Assembly: GCA_016712505.1 (NCBI GenBank)
Contig: JADJQY010000002.1
Coordinates: 1,015,016-1,079,015, forward strand
Source of the DNA: Candidatus Eiseniibacteriota bacterium
Lineage (GTDB): Bacteria > Eisenbacteria > RBG-16-71-46 > CAIMUX01
Direction: 5' to 3'
Length of the DNA stretch: 64,000 nucleotides
Below, in pieces: positions 25,301-34,885 of this stretch (position 1 is its first letter; each line of letters starts with the position of its first letter). The notes under the pieces are model-generated. The model did no database searches. It was not told where the DNA came from and worked only from the letters and a program-made list of their open reading frames with translations. The position numbers and the translations under genes were made by a program.

Positions 25301-28163
25301 CCCCTCCGGGCGAATCCCGTACTCATTGACCAGGAGCGAAAACGTATCCGCCTCGGCCGGCGGATGGGCGAGCCCCCCGCCGATGTAGATCCGCTCGTTG
25401 TCGAGCGCGCCATCGAACCGGACAGTGGCGCGCACCCGGGGCGTCGGAGCGATGCGAGCTTCCCCCGGGGGCAGTGGCTCGACCGTGATGTTGGCCGCGT
25501 CGATCTCGAGGGTGAATCGATCTCCCGGCTCCAGGAAGTCCGCCGTCGGCCCCGGCTCGGGAGAATCTGAGTAGCTATGGCTGCGATAGACCAGGGTCGG
25601 GTTCTGGTCGATCACGCTGTAGTTGGGACGCGTGATCTGCCGGTGCGCGGGCCGCCGGTCGCGGCCGGTCACCCAGATCTCGATCGGTTCCGTCACGTCG
25701 CGGACCAGGATGGAAGGATAGTTGACCTCTCCCGCCGCGTTGGTCGTTCCCAGGGCGTAGATGTCATCTCCCTGAGACATGCAGACCCGTAGACCCTCGA
25801 TCGGAGCCTCGGTGACAGGGTCCTTCACCAGGATGGTGAACTCGTACAGATCCGGGTTGGCCAGGGTGTCGGGGTCCATCGTGGTGCGGATCAGTACCGA
25901 ATCCGGCGCCATTGTCCAGGCCAGGGTGGTGGGATCGCCAAAGAGGTGGTAGCGCCGGGAGGCAGCGGGTGCGTGGTTGCCGTTGGCGAGTGCCGCGTCA
26001 CTTAGAGATTGGCCGACGGAGTGGCCATCACCAAGCAGACCCTGAAAGAATACGATCGGCACAGACTCCGTCTCGAACTGGCCACGGTAGTTCGAACTCT
26101 CCATCTTGGAGCAGATCGCGATGGCACCTCCGTCCGGATCGCGCAGCAGGTGCTCTGAGATCACATCCTGATCGTACGCCCCGGTGAGGCTCCCGTAGGT
26201 GAACCCGAGGAAGTACTCGCCCGGAGTGGACAGGGACTCCATCAGCTCCCGGGTGAGGCCCCCCGCAACTTGATCGACCGAAGCGACGTACTGCCCCCAA
26301 CAGGAGTTCTGCCAATCCGGACAATTGGTGCAGCTTGTCTGCGCGATGCACGTGCTGAGTTCGGGTTTCATCGCTTCGTTGTCGCGCGACGGCCCCCCCA
26401 TGAATTGCCGCTCCGAGTGCTCGCAGGGGAAAAAGATAGCCGGAGGAGAAGCCTCCAGCTCGCCGCGCACGTTTGCGGCGGTGAACAGTTGGTCGGGAGG
26501 GTAGGTGCCGAAGTAGTCGCGGATGTCGTCGTAGCACGGGAAGGTCACGGAACCGCCGCAGTTCGCTTGACTCGGCAGCGCGGTGTAGAACCTCGTGATG
26601 TCGTAGCTCAGCGGGTCGAGAGACAGCGCCTTGATCCGCTCCGCGAGATAGAGGCCGTTGTCCAGGGCAAGCGCCGGATCGGTGGTCGCCCACCCTCCGT
26701 AGTTCGTCAGCCCGGCAGCAAGCACCGCGCGAGTGAAGTACGCTTCCGACGGCTCCACCGAGATGGCGTCGGGACGGAGTTCGTAGTTCCCGAGCTTCGC
26801 CAGAATTGCGGCAGCTTCGGTCGAGTCTCGTGCCGGGATCCTCCCAACCCAGAGTTCCGGGAAGTACTCGGAGGGAGTGGTGTCCAGGCTCGAGACGTAC
26901 CAGCCATCCCGCGGAGCATCAGGGTTGGTGAGCGGTCGGTTCCAATCGACATCGAGGCCGGCGTAGTACCACGCGCTCGGACGATCGCCCGTGGGTCCTG
27001 ATCCCGGCCCCCCCATCATCCGGGCCGGAATGATCTCGACGTCGCCGCCGAGGACGACGAAATCGGTGCCCCACTGGGCGTAGGCATCGCGGAGGAAGTT
27101 GCGGATCTTTTCCGGATCGTCGACGCCTTCGTAACGGTCGCGGACCCAGCGCAGGGTACGGACGACGGTGGGAACGCCGGTGACCGTGCGCCAGTCGGCC
27201 CAGTCCTGGAAGGGAGCGCTCACGCTCCCGCCGTCGGGCGCGAATCCGTTGGCCCACACGTCGTCGGTCAGGATCACCATGTCGACCGGCGGGCCTTCGA
27301 GCGAGGGGCTCTCGGTGGGCCGGAAGCCGGTGGCCGCACTGGTCTCGGTCACGGCGTAGGTACGGACACGCGTGGTCTGCGACTGCTCGGGATAGAAGCG
27401 GTCGAGGTCCTCTGGGTTGAAGACGTGGGAACGAGCCCAGTTCACCTCGTGCAGATCGCGGGAGAAGCGGCGTTCGGGCCGGAGGCGGCGCGTGAGGGTC
27501 TCGCCGGATGGGATCGGCTCGAGAACGAGGCGCACCTCGACCTGTCGATAGAGGTGGAGGCCGCGGTCGCCGCCATTCCACTCGAAGGGGACCGCACCGA
27601 AGGAACCGAGACGCAGTTCGCGGAATCCGTCGTTGGCGAAGACGAACTCGGGCCGCGGCGGAAAGGTGCCGCCCTGTTCGTAGTACAGACGATCGGGCAC
27701 GGTGGGAATGGTGTCGGGGATGTCGTCACTCCGCGTGGGGCGAGGATAGAACTGGCCGGGGATCTGCACTCGATCGGTGAGGAGCACGCGGACGTCGCGG
27801 ACTTGAGAGCCGGGGGGAAGCACGAGCAGCTTCGAGAGCGCGGGCAGTTCAGGGCCGCCCTCGAACTCCCCGATACGCAGCGGGCTCAAGCCCTCGTAGC
27901 GAATGTCGTCCCAGCCGGTGGCGCGATCGCGCTCGACCACGACGCGCTCGGGCTCGAAGTGAAACTCGAACACCAGCTCACTCGGCGGCGCTTCCCCACC
28001 GATCGTCCCGGCATGGGACTTGCAGGGGGGGGGTCAGCGCGAGCAGGGAAAGCGCGCCACAGGAGACTGCAGCGGTACTGAGGCGGCGAATCGCGGCCGA
28101 GGACGCGGGCGGGAACACTCGATCGGAATCACAATCACGGTGCGGATCACATTCACGGTTCAT
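22376..28163 (-). CDS. Gingipain-like C25 peptidase with FG-GAP repeats and FlgD-like tail (frameshift in signal peptide)
   Basis: A very large secreted protein, about 1,928 residues if one base of the run at 28025-28033 is removed. ATG at 28163 follows GGAGG and gives a signal sequence (LSTAAVSCGALSLLALTPP). The rest is in another frame from about 28030. The N-terminal half resembles C25 cysteine peptidases: VDMVILTDD, FRDAYAQWGTDFVVLGGDVE, and a probable catalytic His in FPCEHSERQF (26405-26425) with a candidate Cys in STCIAQTSC 20-30 residues on. Several FG-GAP repeats follow (LAAGDLDNDGNIDIAG, PAVADLDDDGYLELVV). The end is a FlgD-like domain (ARLRIFDVAGREVADLL, then RAPAGVYFARLSLG). The usual GHG around the His is replaced by C-E-H-S, so activity is uncertain. 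Confidence 0.82.
28025..28033 (-). repeat. Nine-base homopolymer in the peptidase signal-peptide region
   Basis: Nine G on the plus strand, nine C in the coding strand. With nine bases the signal peptide runs into a stop (TGA) after GSAAE. With eight it joins ALTPPCKSHAG to the peptidase frame. It is either a sequencing error or a slip-strand on/off switch. Confidence 0.85.
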
Positions 28164-28273
28164 GGCGTGGCCTCCTGCCAACAAGAGACGTTGCGGCAGC
28201 GTGGGCGCGCGAGGGAGACCGGGTCGACGGATCTGGGCCTGGATCGCGGCGTCGACGCTTGGGAACGGAGTAG

Positions 28274-28302
28274 ATGCTACGACGCTTGGCGCAGGCGGGC
28301 AA
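28274..28302 (-). promoter_or_regulatory. Possible promoter of the C25 peptidase
   Basis: On the minus strand TTGCCC (28297-28302), a 17-bp spacer and TAGCAT (28274-28279) stand about 110 bp before the peptidase start. Each box matches four of six consensus positions. Between here and argH there is also a short hairpin, GCTGA-CGAA-TCAGC. Confidence 0.35.
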
Positions 28303-28402
28303 GGTCGTTTCCGAGACATCGCCGCCGGCTTCGAGGGGCCAGCGGTGCGGATCGTGCTGATTCGTCAGCGCTCGTGGGCCGTCTGGCTTCCGTCGTGACT
28401 GC

Positions 28403-29611
28403 CTAGGGCAGAGACCGTGTTTCTCCCTCCGCCAAGGCCGCCTTCACCCGGCGGTACGCCTCGCGGAACGGCAGGCCCTGCTCGGCCACCAGGCGATTGG
28501 CCTGTTCGGCCGCGAGGAGGGACGAATCGAGCGCGGCGGCGAGCGTCTCGGGCACGAAACGGATCCCGGGAAGGGCGTGGGCCAGCAGGTCGGCGGTCTC
28601 GAGGGCAGAGTCGAGACCGCGGAAGAGCGGCGCTTTCATGAGCTGGTAATCGCGATGGTAGCCGGATGTCATCTTGGCGGTGATGGCGAGTAGCTCGAAG
28701 AGCGCCGCCGTGGCCTCGCCGCTTCGACCGCGAGCCAGCTCGAACAGGTCGGGATTGCGCTTCTGGGGCAACATCGATGAACCGGTGGTGAAGGCGGCCG
28801 GCAGACGGACGAAGCCGAACTCGGCCGTGGCGAAGAGACAGAGATCGGCCGCGAGGCGGCCCAGGTCCTGCGCCAGTAGCGCGGTCTCGAACAGCGCGCC
28901 GGCCTCGGCCTTTCCGCGCGAGAGTTGAACCGCGGTGACCGGATGGTGCGTTTCCGCGAACCCGAGCCGTTGCGTCGTGAAGTGGCGATCGACCACCACG
29001 CCGGGGATCCCATAGCCTGCACCGGAGCCGAGTGGATTCCGGCGCGCGCGGCGCGTGGCGGCACGCAGTCCCTCGGCATCATCCCGAAGTTCGGACGCGA
29101 ATCCGAGCGCCCAGAGTCCGACCGTCGTGGGCATGGCACGTTGCAGGTGGGTGTAGCCGGGCATCGGGAGCTCGCCCTCGTGCGCCGCGACTCCGTCCAG
29201 CGCATCGGCCACCCCCTCCGCGGCCGCGGCGAGCACCGAGAGCGCGTCGATTAGATAGAGCCGGAGCGCGGCCAGCACCTGATCGTTCCGCGAACGGCCG
29301 AGGTGGATCCGCTTCCCCGCCTCACCGACCCGCGCGACCAGGCGGTTCTCGATCGCGGTGTGGCAGTCCTCTTCCTCGAGTGCGATGGCCCAGCCGCCCG
29401 CGGCATGCTCCGCCCCGATCTCGCGCAGCGCGGCCCGCAGCGCGTCGAGATCGTCCGGCGAGAGCAGCCCCTGGGCGTGGAGCATCTCGGCGTGCGCGGC
29501 CGAGGCGCGGACGTCGTAGGCCACGAGGCGTTCGTCGAGCCGATGGTCCTCCCCCGCCGTATAGGACAGGACACGGGCGTCGAGGGTCTCACGGCGATCC
29601 CAGAGCCGCAT
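28403..29611 (-). CDS. argH: Argininosuccinate lyase
   Basis: Last step of arginine synthesis: argininosuccinate to arginine and fumarate. 402 residues, shorter than the common about 460 because the usual C-terminal extension is missing. Motifs are HTAIENRLV, GRSRNDQVL, PGYTHLQRAMPTTVGLW and the mobile catalytic loop GSSMLPQKRNPD (usually SSIMPQKKNP). The start overlaps the end of the M20 deacylase gene by about 23 bp. Final gene of the arg operon. Confidence 0.95.
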   Translation of the reverse strand: MRLWDRRETLDARVLSYTAGEDHRLDERLVAYDVRASAAHAEMLHAQGLLSPDDLDALRAALREIGAEHAAGGWAIALEEEDCHTAIENRLVARVGEAGKRIHLGRSRNDQVLAALRLYLIDALSVLAAAAEGVADALDGVAAHEGELPMPGYTHLQRAMPTTVGLWALGFASELRDDAEGLRAATRRARRNPLGSGAGYGIPGVVVDRHFTTQRLGFAETHHPVTAVQLSRGKAEAGALFETALLAQDLGRLAADLCLFATAEFGFVRLPAAFTTGSSMLPQKRNPDLFELARGRSGEATAALFELLAITAKMTSGYHRDYQLMKAPLFRGLDSALETADLLAHALPGIRFVPETLAAALDSSLLAAEQANRLVAEQGLPFREAYRRVKAALAEGETRSLP

Positions 29612-30713
29612 GCGGTTCTCCCTTCTCCGCCCGCAGGCGGTCGTAGGCCAGGACGGCCGCGTGGTAGAAGTCCGCGCCCTCCAGGATCTCTGCCTCGAGC
29701 ACGAACTCGTCCGGGGTGTGGGACCGACGAGTGTCCCCGGGGCCGGCCTTGAGCGCGGGAAGACCGCGGAAATGGACCAGATCGGAGAGGGTGCGCGAAC
29801 CGTAGGTCCGGGCGATCGGGCGTGCGGCCTGCGCAGCCTGGACGAGCAGACTCCCCGCCTCGAGGGCGTAGGGCTGGAAGCGATCGCTGCGGCAAACCAG
29901 CTCCCCCGCGACGACGCCGCAGAGCGCGCTCAGAAGTTCCGAAGTCGTCGGGGTGGGATTGGTCCGCAGATCGAGGATGCAGGTCGCTTCCGCCGGCACG
30001 GCATTCCGCGCCGCGCCGGCGCTCAGCACCGTCGCCTCGAGGGTGATCGGCCCGAGGCTCGGATGGGGCTCGCCCAGATCGAAGCGCTCGAGCGCGCAGA
30101 GATCGCGCGCCAGATCGAAGATCGGATTCGCCTGGCCGAGCGCCTGGCGGTTGGCCGCATGGCAGGCCGGCGCCTGGGCGCGAAGCTCGAGCACCATGAG
30201 TCCCTTCTGCGCCACCGCGAGGTCGAGTCCGGTCGGCTCGCCGACGATCGCCGCCTCGATCCGTGCCCCCAGGGCGGCAAGACGGGCGAGTAGTTCCGCC
30301 GTCCCGCGGTTGGTGGTCTCCTCTTCGCGCGCCAGGAGGAGCGCCGGGCGCACGCCGCGCGTGGCACCGCGGAGGCGGAGGAACGCGGCGATCATCGCCG
30401 CCACCGACGCCTTGGCATCGTTGCTGCCCAGGCCGTAGACCCGGCCCTGGTCGACCGTGGCGTCCCAGGGGTCGCGGGTCCAGGCCGGATTCGGTGGCAC
30501 GGTGTCGAGGTGGCTGTTCAAGACGAAGAGGGGCGCGGCGGCCAGCGCGGGCGAAGGGTCGAGAACCAGGAGGCTCTCCTCCACCCGGATCACCTCCAAC
30601 CCCTCGGCGGTCAGTTGCTCCTGCAGCAGATCTGCCAGCGCCGCCTCCTGCCCGGAGACCGAGCGCACCGAGACCAGCATCCGATGGAGCGCGAGCAGAT
30701 CCCGCTCGTTCAT
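29589..30713 (-). CDS. M20-family deacylase (ArgE/DapE type), probable acylcitrulline or acylornithine deacylase
   Basis: A 374-residue metallohydrolase. Zinc ligands and catalytic residues are visible: His and Asp in FVLNSHLDTVPP, Asp in YGLGSNDAKASV, the catalytic Glu pair in AREEETTNRG, and the late His in RRSHTPDEF. ATG at 30713 overlaps the argB stop. Beside an acylornithine-type carbamoyltransferase, the likely substrate is N-acyl-citrulline, as in Xanthomonas. Acylornithine or succinyl-diaminopimelate are the alternatives. The context makes an arginine role firm; the exact substrate is inferred. Confidence 0.87.
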   Translation of the reverse strand: MNERDLLALHRMLVSVRSVSGQEAALADLLQEQLTAEGLEVIRVEESLLVLDPSPALAAAPLFVLNSHLDTVPPNPAWTRDPWDATVDQGRVYGLGSNDAKASVAAMIAAFLRLRGATRGVRPALLLAREEETTNRGTAELLARLAALGARIEAAIVGEPTGLDLAVAQKGLMVLELRAQAPACHAANRQALGQANPIFDLARDLCALERFDLGEPHPSLGPITLEATVLSAGAARNAVPAEATCILDLRTNPTPTTSELLSALCGVVAGELVCRSDRFQPYALEAGSLLVQAAQAARPIARTYGSRTLSDLVHFRGLPALKAGPGDTRRSHTPDEFVLEAEILEGADFYHAAVLAYDRLRAEKGEPHAALGSP

Positions 30714-31660
30714 GCCGGGAGCCCTGCTGGGCCGACGGAGAGCGACGGCAGATCGTCCAGACGTTCGGCCGGCGCGAGTTCGGACTTCTCCCGCACCAGG
30801 AGGGTGCCCGCCCCGTCGTTGGTGAACACCTCGCGGAGCAGCGCATCGCGCTCGAAGGCAGAAAGGAAGTGGACGCGACCGACCTCTCCCGCCAGCGCGT
30901 CGGCCGCGGCCCGCGCCTTGGGGAGCATTCCCCCGGCGATCGCCCCGCTCTCGATCATCCGCGCGAGTCCGGCCAGGTCGAGATACGAGACCAGCGAGCC
31001 CGGGTCGTCCGGGTGCTCCAGAATGCCGGGACGATCGAGAAGGAAGAGGAGCTTCTCGGCCCCGAGCGCGCGCGCGATCGCCGCCGCGACGGTGTCGGCA
31101 TTCACGTTGAGCGGTGCACCGTCGTCGTCGGCCGCGATCGGGCTCACGATCGGCACCAGTCCGTCCGCGAGGAGCAATCGAAGGGCGCGGGGATCGACCG
31201 CCTCGATGTCGCCCACCAGACCGTAGTCGCGACCATCGACGACCGGGCGCCGACGCGCGCGCACCAGGCCGGCGTCGATGCCCGAAAGCCCGACCGCGGC
31301 GAGACCAACCGCCCGCGCCGCGGAGAGCAGGCTGGTGTTCACCTCGCCGTTGATCGAGAGGACCACGGTCTCCAGCGTCGCGGCATCGGTCACCCGGCGG
31401 CCGTCGAGCTTGGTCGTGGTGAGGCCCAGACGTTCGGCCAGGCGGGAGGTCTGCGGACCGCCGCCATGCACCAGGACGATCCGGATCGCCAGCTCGGAGA
31501 GGACGCCGACCTGCTCCAGGAGCGAGCGGACGGCCCGCGGATCGAGACAGGCCTCCCCGCCGAGCTTCACCACGAAGGTACGACCACGGTAGAGCCGAAG
31601 GTACGGCAGCGCCTGGCGCAGCCCGGAGATGGGGTTGCCGCCGTGCTGGGTGTGGGTCAT
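30710..31660 (-). CDS. argB: Acetylglutamate kinase
   Basis: Phosphorylates N-acylglutamate, the second step of arginine synthesis. 316 residues from ATG at 31660 (overlaps argF' stop). Motifs are FVVKLGGEACLD, LVHGGGPQTSRLAERLG (phosphate loop and substrate Arg region), LVGDIEAVDP and NVNADTVAAAIARALGAEKL. The C-terminal KARAAADALAGEVGRVHFLS is the usual ATP-site end, followed by about 45 extra residues. Cytoplasmic. Confidence 0.95.
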   Translation of the reverse strand: MTHTQHGGNPISGLRQALPYLRLYRGRTFVVKLGGEACLDPRAVRSLLEQVGVLSELAIRIVLVHGGGPQTSRLAERLGLTTTKLDGRRVTDAATLETVVLSINGEVNTSLLSAARAVGLAAVGLSGIDAGLVRARRRPVVDGRDYGLVGDIEAVDPRALRLLLADGLVPIVSPIAADDDGAPLNVNADTVAAAIARALGAEKLLFLLDRPGILEHPDDPGSLVSYLDLAGLARMIESGAIAGGMLPKARAAADALAGEVGRVHFLSAFERDALLREVFTNDGAGTLLVREKSELAPAERLDDLPSLSVGPAGLPA

Positions 31661-32670
31661 CCCTTTCCTCCTGCGGAGAGCAGTTCGACCATGAGGGCCT
31701 TCTGGGTGTGCAGGCGATTCCCGGCCTGACGCACCACCACGCTGCGCGGACCATCGAGCACCGCGTCGCTCACCACCACGTTGCGTCGCACCGGCAGGCA
31801 GTGCATGAAGTGCGCGTTCGGCGTGGTGTGCTCGAACCAGGAGGGATCGACGCACCAGTCGGGAAAGCGCGCGCGGTGCTTCGCCTCCTCCTCCGGCCGT
31901 CCGTAGAACTGCGGCGCCGTCCAGGACTTGGCATAGATCACCTGCGCCCCGGCGAGCGCGAGCGCGCGGTCGTCGGTCTCCCGAAGCGAGCCCCCGGAGC
32001 GGGCCGCGAGTCGTGCCGCGTTCTGCATGACCGTTTCCGGCAGGCCGAACCCTTCCGGGCGGAGCACCGTCACGTCCATGCCTCGCCGCGCCGCCATGGC
32101 CACGACCGCGGCCGGCACCGCCAGCGGCAGCGCCTTGGGATGATTCGCCCAGCTCAGAACGAAGCGTCCCCCCTGGCGCGGCACCTCGAGATCGTCGAGC
32201 GTCTTCCAGTCGGCCAGCGCCTGGCAGGGATGAGCGATGGCCGACTCGAGATTCACGAACGGCACGCTGGAAACTTCCGCCATCGCGCGAATCGCCGGAT
32301 CGGCGAGATCGTGGCGAAGATCCTGACCGTCGGCGAAACAGCGCACGCCGAGCAGATCGCAGTACTCGGCCAGGACCGGGATCGCCTCGCGCACATGCTC
32401 GGCCGCGGCGCCGTTCATCACCACGCCGGTCCGGGTCTCGAGTTGCCAGGTTCCTTGCCCGGGAGTGAGGACGAAGCTCGACCCGCCGAGTTGCGAGACC
32501 CCGGCCTGCATCGAGGCCAGGGTGCGAAGCGACGGGTTCATGAAGACCAGCCCGACCACCCGGCTGCGCAGCGCGTCGGAGATCGGACTCCGTTCCAGTT
32601 CCCCGGCCCGGGCCAGGACGCGCGCGAGTGCGGCGTCGTCGAGGTCTTCGAGATCGAGATAGTGCTTCAT
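31657..32670 (-). CDS. argF': Acylornithine carbamoyltransferase (acetyl- or succinylornithine type)
   Basis: A 337-residue carbamoyltransferase. The carbamoyl-phosphate loop appears as FMNPSLRTLASMQ instead of the STRTR of ordinary ornithine enzymes, and HPCQALAD binds the carbamoyl group. MHCLPVRRNVVVSD replaces the HCLPAHR of ArgF. NPSLRT and LPVRRN are the marks of the N-acetylornithine (Xanthomonas) and N-succinylornithine (Bacteroides) enzymes. Arginine would thus be made through an acylated citrulline, later freed by the adjacent M20 enzyme. Which acyl group is used is not decidable here. It overlaps argD and argB by 4 bp. Confidence 0.9.
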   Translation of the reverse strand: MKHYLDLEDLDDAALARVLARAGELERSPISDALRSRVVGLVFMNPSLRTLASMQAGVSQLGGSSFVLTPGQGTWQLETRTGVVMNGAAAEHVREAIPVLAEYCDLLGVRCFADGQDLRHDLADPAIRAMAEVSSVPFVNLESAIAHPCQALADWKTLDDLEVPRQGGRFVLSWANHPKALPLAVPAAVVAMAARRGMDVTVLRPEGFGLPETVMQNAARLAARSGGSLRETDDRALALAGAQVIYAKSWTAPQFYGRPEEEAKHRARFPDWCVDPSWFEHTTPNAHFMHCLPVRRNVVVSDAVLDGPRSVVVRQAGNRLHTQKALMVELLSAGGKG

Positions 32671-33810
32671 GCGGGGATCTCCTCCAGTGCGTCGCGGAGC
32701 AGGTCGACATGGCTGTCTTCGAGCACGATCGGGGGCAGCAGACGGACGACGTGCGGATCGGCGCTGCCGCCGGCCAGGATGTTGCGCGCCCGGAGTTCGG
32801 CCAGGATCTCGCGGGCCGGACGACGCGTCACCAGACCGAGGAGGAAGCCCAGCCCCTGGATCGCGACCACCGGCCCGACGCAGCACTCGCTCCGGATTCG
32901 CGCCGAGAGGCGCTGCACCCGCGGCAGCAGCCGGTCGCGTTCGATCGTCTCGATCACCGCCTCGACCAGCGCGCAGGCGAGCGGCGCGCCGCCGAAGGTG
33001 CTGCCGAGATCGCCGCTCCGCAGTCCGGCGGCAACCGCACGCGAGGCCAGCACCGCGCCCGCGGGAAATCCGCCACCCAGCCCCTTGGCGGTCGTCAGGA
33101 GATCCGGGGCGATCCCGTAGGCCTGGGCGGCGAAGGGAAATCCGGTGCGTCCCATGCCGGTCTGCAGCCCCCTGCGCCGAGGCGAGGGTGCGCGCGGCGA
33201 GAAGAAACTCCGAGGAGAGCGCGCGGGCCCCGGCCACGCCCTGCACTGGTTCGACGATCACGCAGGCGGTGCGTGGCCCGATCGCCGCGCGGAGGGCCGT
33301 GACGTCATCGAACGGCACCGTGACCACGCGGAAGGGGCGCTCGGGAAAGGCGTACCACCGCTCGTTCCCGCTGGTCACCGCTCCGGCGGCAGCGGTTCGG
33401 CCGTGAAACCCGCCCTCCACCGCCACCACCTCGCTCCGACCGGTGGCGAGAAAGGCGAGGCGGAGCGCGTTCTCGTTCGCCTCCGCACCGGAGTTGACGA
33501 AGAAGACCCGCTCGAGCGGATCCGGCGCGAAGGCCACCAGCCGCTCGGCCGCGCGCCGACGCAGCTCGGAGGGAAAGAGTGTGCTCTGGAACATCAACCG
33601 ATGGGCCTGCGCCTCGAGCGCCGCGAGGAGGCGCGGGTGCCCGTGGCCGAGAATCGAGACGGCGTGTCCACCGTAGAAGTCGAGGTAGTAGCGGTCATCC
33701 GAACCGACCAACCACACTCCTTCCCCCCGCACCGGCGTGATCTCGACCTGAGGGACGAGCGGAAGTAGCGCGTCGGGCGCCGCCTCCAACAGACCTGGGG
33801 TCATTTCCAT
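32667..33810 (-). pseudogene. argD: Acetylornithine aminotransferase, broken by an apparent 20-base deletion
   Basis: PLP enzyme making N-acylornithine. The N-terminal part has RYYLDFYGGHAVSILGHGHP, FVNSGAEANENALRLA and VIVEPVQGVAGA. The C-terminal part, in a different frame, has QTGMGRTGFPFAAQAYG and the PLP lysine in LLTTAKGLGGGFP. Between SAQGA and QTGMGRTG the family has seven more residues of the form L-L-V-F-D-E-V. Their absence plus the frame change is explained by losing 20 bases near 33164-33172. The lost Asp normally contacts the PLP ring nitrogen, so the gene as written cannot work. It could be true decay or an assembly fault; a second transaminase may serve. The stop overlaps the argF' start. 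Confidence 0.88.
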
Positions 33811-33811
33811 C

Positions 33812-34885
33812 TCAGTACCACCCGAGCCCGTCGTGGCTCAATCCGCTCTCCGGGGCGAGGCCGAAGAGTCGATTCATCCACTGCACCGCCCCGCCCGCGG
33901 CGCCCTTGACCAGGTTGTCGATGACCGAGGTCACGACCAGCGTCCTCCCCCGCACGGCCAATCCGATCCGGGCGTGGTTCGTCCCCACCACCATCCGGAG
34001 CTGCGGCGGAATCGCCGTGCTCGCCACGAAGGCGGAGCCGGCGTAGGTCGCATCGATCGCGCCCCGCAGCTCGTCGAGCGTCCGCTCGCCCCGCAGACGG
34101 AATCGAAGCGTGGCGTGGATCCCGCGGACGAACGGGCCGGAGTGGGGAACGAACTCCACCTCCGGCTCACGCCCGTCGATGGTCAGGAGGCGCCGCATCT
34201 CCGCCTCGTGGCGGTGCGCCAGGGGCGCGTAGGCATACAGATTGTGGGCGCGATCGGGATGGTGCGTCCCGCCGGTCGGCATCCGGCCGCTGCCCGAGCT
34301 ACCGGTCACCGCGGAGACGAACAGATCCGGTTCGACCCAGCCGCGGACCAGAAAGGGATAGGCCGCGAGGGTGACCGCAGTGGTGAAGCAACCCGGATGC
34401 GCGATGTGCTGCAGGGTCCCCGTCCCGGCGAGCGCGGTGTGCGCGAGATCGGGCAGGGCACAGGTAAACTGCTCCAAGCGCTGCGCCGCGGCCGGCTCGG
34501 TGCCGTAGAGGCGGGCGAAGGTCTCGGCCGGCAAGCGGAAGTCGGCCGAGAGATCGATGATCCGCACCTGTTGCCCACGTCCTTCGATCAGGTCGAGCGC
34601 CGCGCAAACCTGCCGCGCGGTCTCTCCGTGCGGCGTGGCGAAGCAGGCCGCAATCGCCGGACAGTCGGCCACGCTGGCCAGAGCCTCCTCCGCCCCGACG
34701 AATCGCGCCCCGCGCGCCGCGCCGTGGAGGTGCGGAAACGGGTCCGAGACGAACTGACCGACCTGTGAATGGGAGACGAACGCAGCCACGCGGAAGCCGG
34801 GATGCGCGGCCAGGAGGCGGAACAGCTCTCCCGCCACGTACCCCGATCCTCCGTAGAGCACGACCGGAGTGCGCGGATCAGCCAC
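33812..34885 (-). CDS. argC: N-acetyl-gamma-glutamyl-phosphate reductase
   Basis: NADPH-dependent reduction to the semialdehyde, third step. GTG at 34885 overlaps the preceding gene by 8 bp and gives 357 residues. The Rossmann loop is VVLYGGSGYVAGELFRLLAAHP. The catalytic Cys is in HPGCFTTAVTLA near residue 165. VTGSSGSGRMPT and a late FVRGIHATLRF block match the family. The gene ends one base before the argD start. Confidence 0.95.
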   Translation of the reverse strand: MADPRTPVVLYGGSGYVAGELFRLLAAHPGFRVAAFVSHSQVGQFVSDPFPHLHGAARGARFVGAEEALASVADCPAIAACFATPHGETARQVCAALDLIEGRGQQVRIIDLSADFRLPAETFARLYGTEPAAAQRLEQFTCALPDLAHTALAGTGTLQHIAHPGCFTTAVTLAAYPFLVRGWVEPDLFVSAVTGSSGSGRMPTGGTHHPDRAHNLYAYAPLAHRHEAEMRRLLTIDGREPEVEFVPHSGPFVRGIHATLRFRLRGERTLDELRGAIDATYAGSAFVASTAIPPQLRMVVGTNHARIGLAVRGRTLVVTSVIDNLVKGAAGGAVQWMNRLFGLAPESGLSHDGLGWY

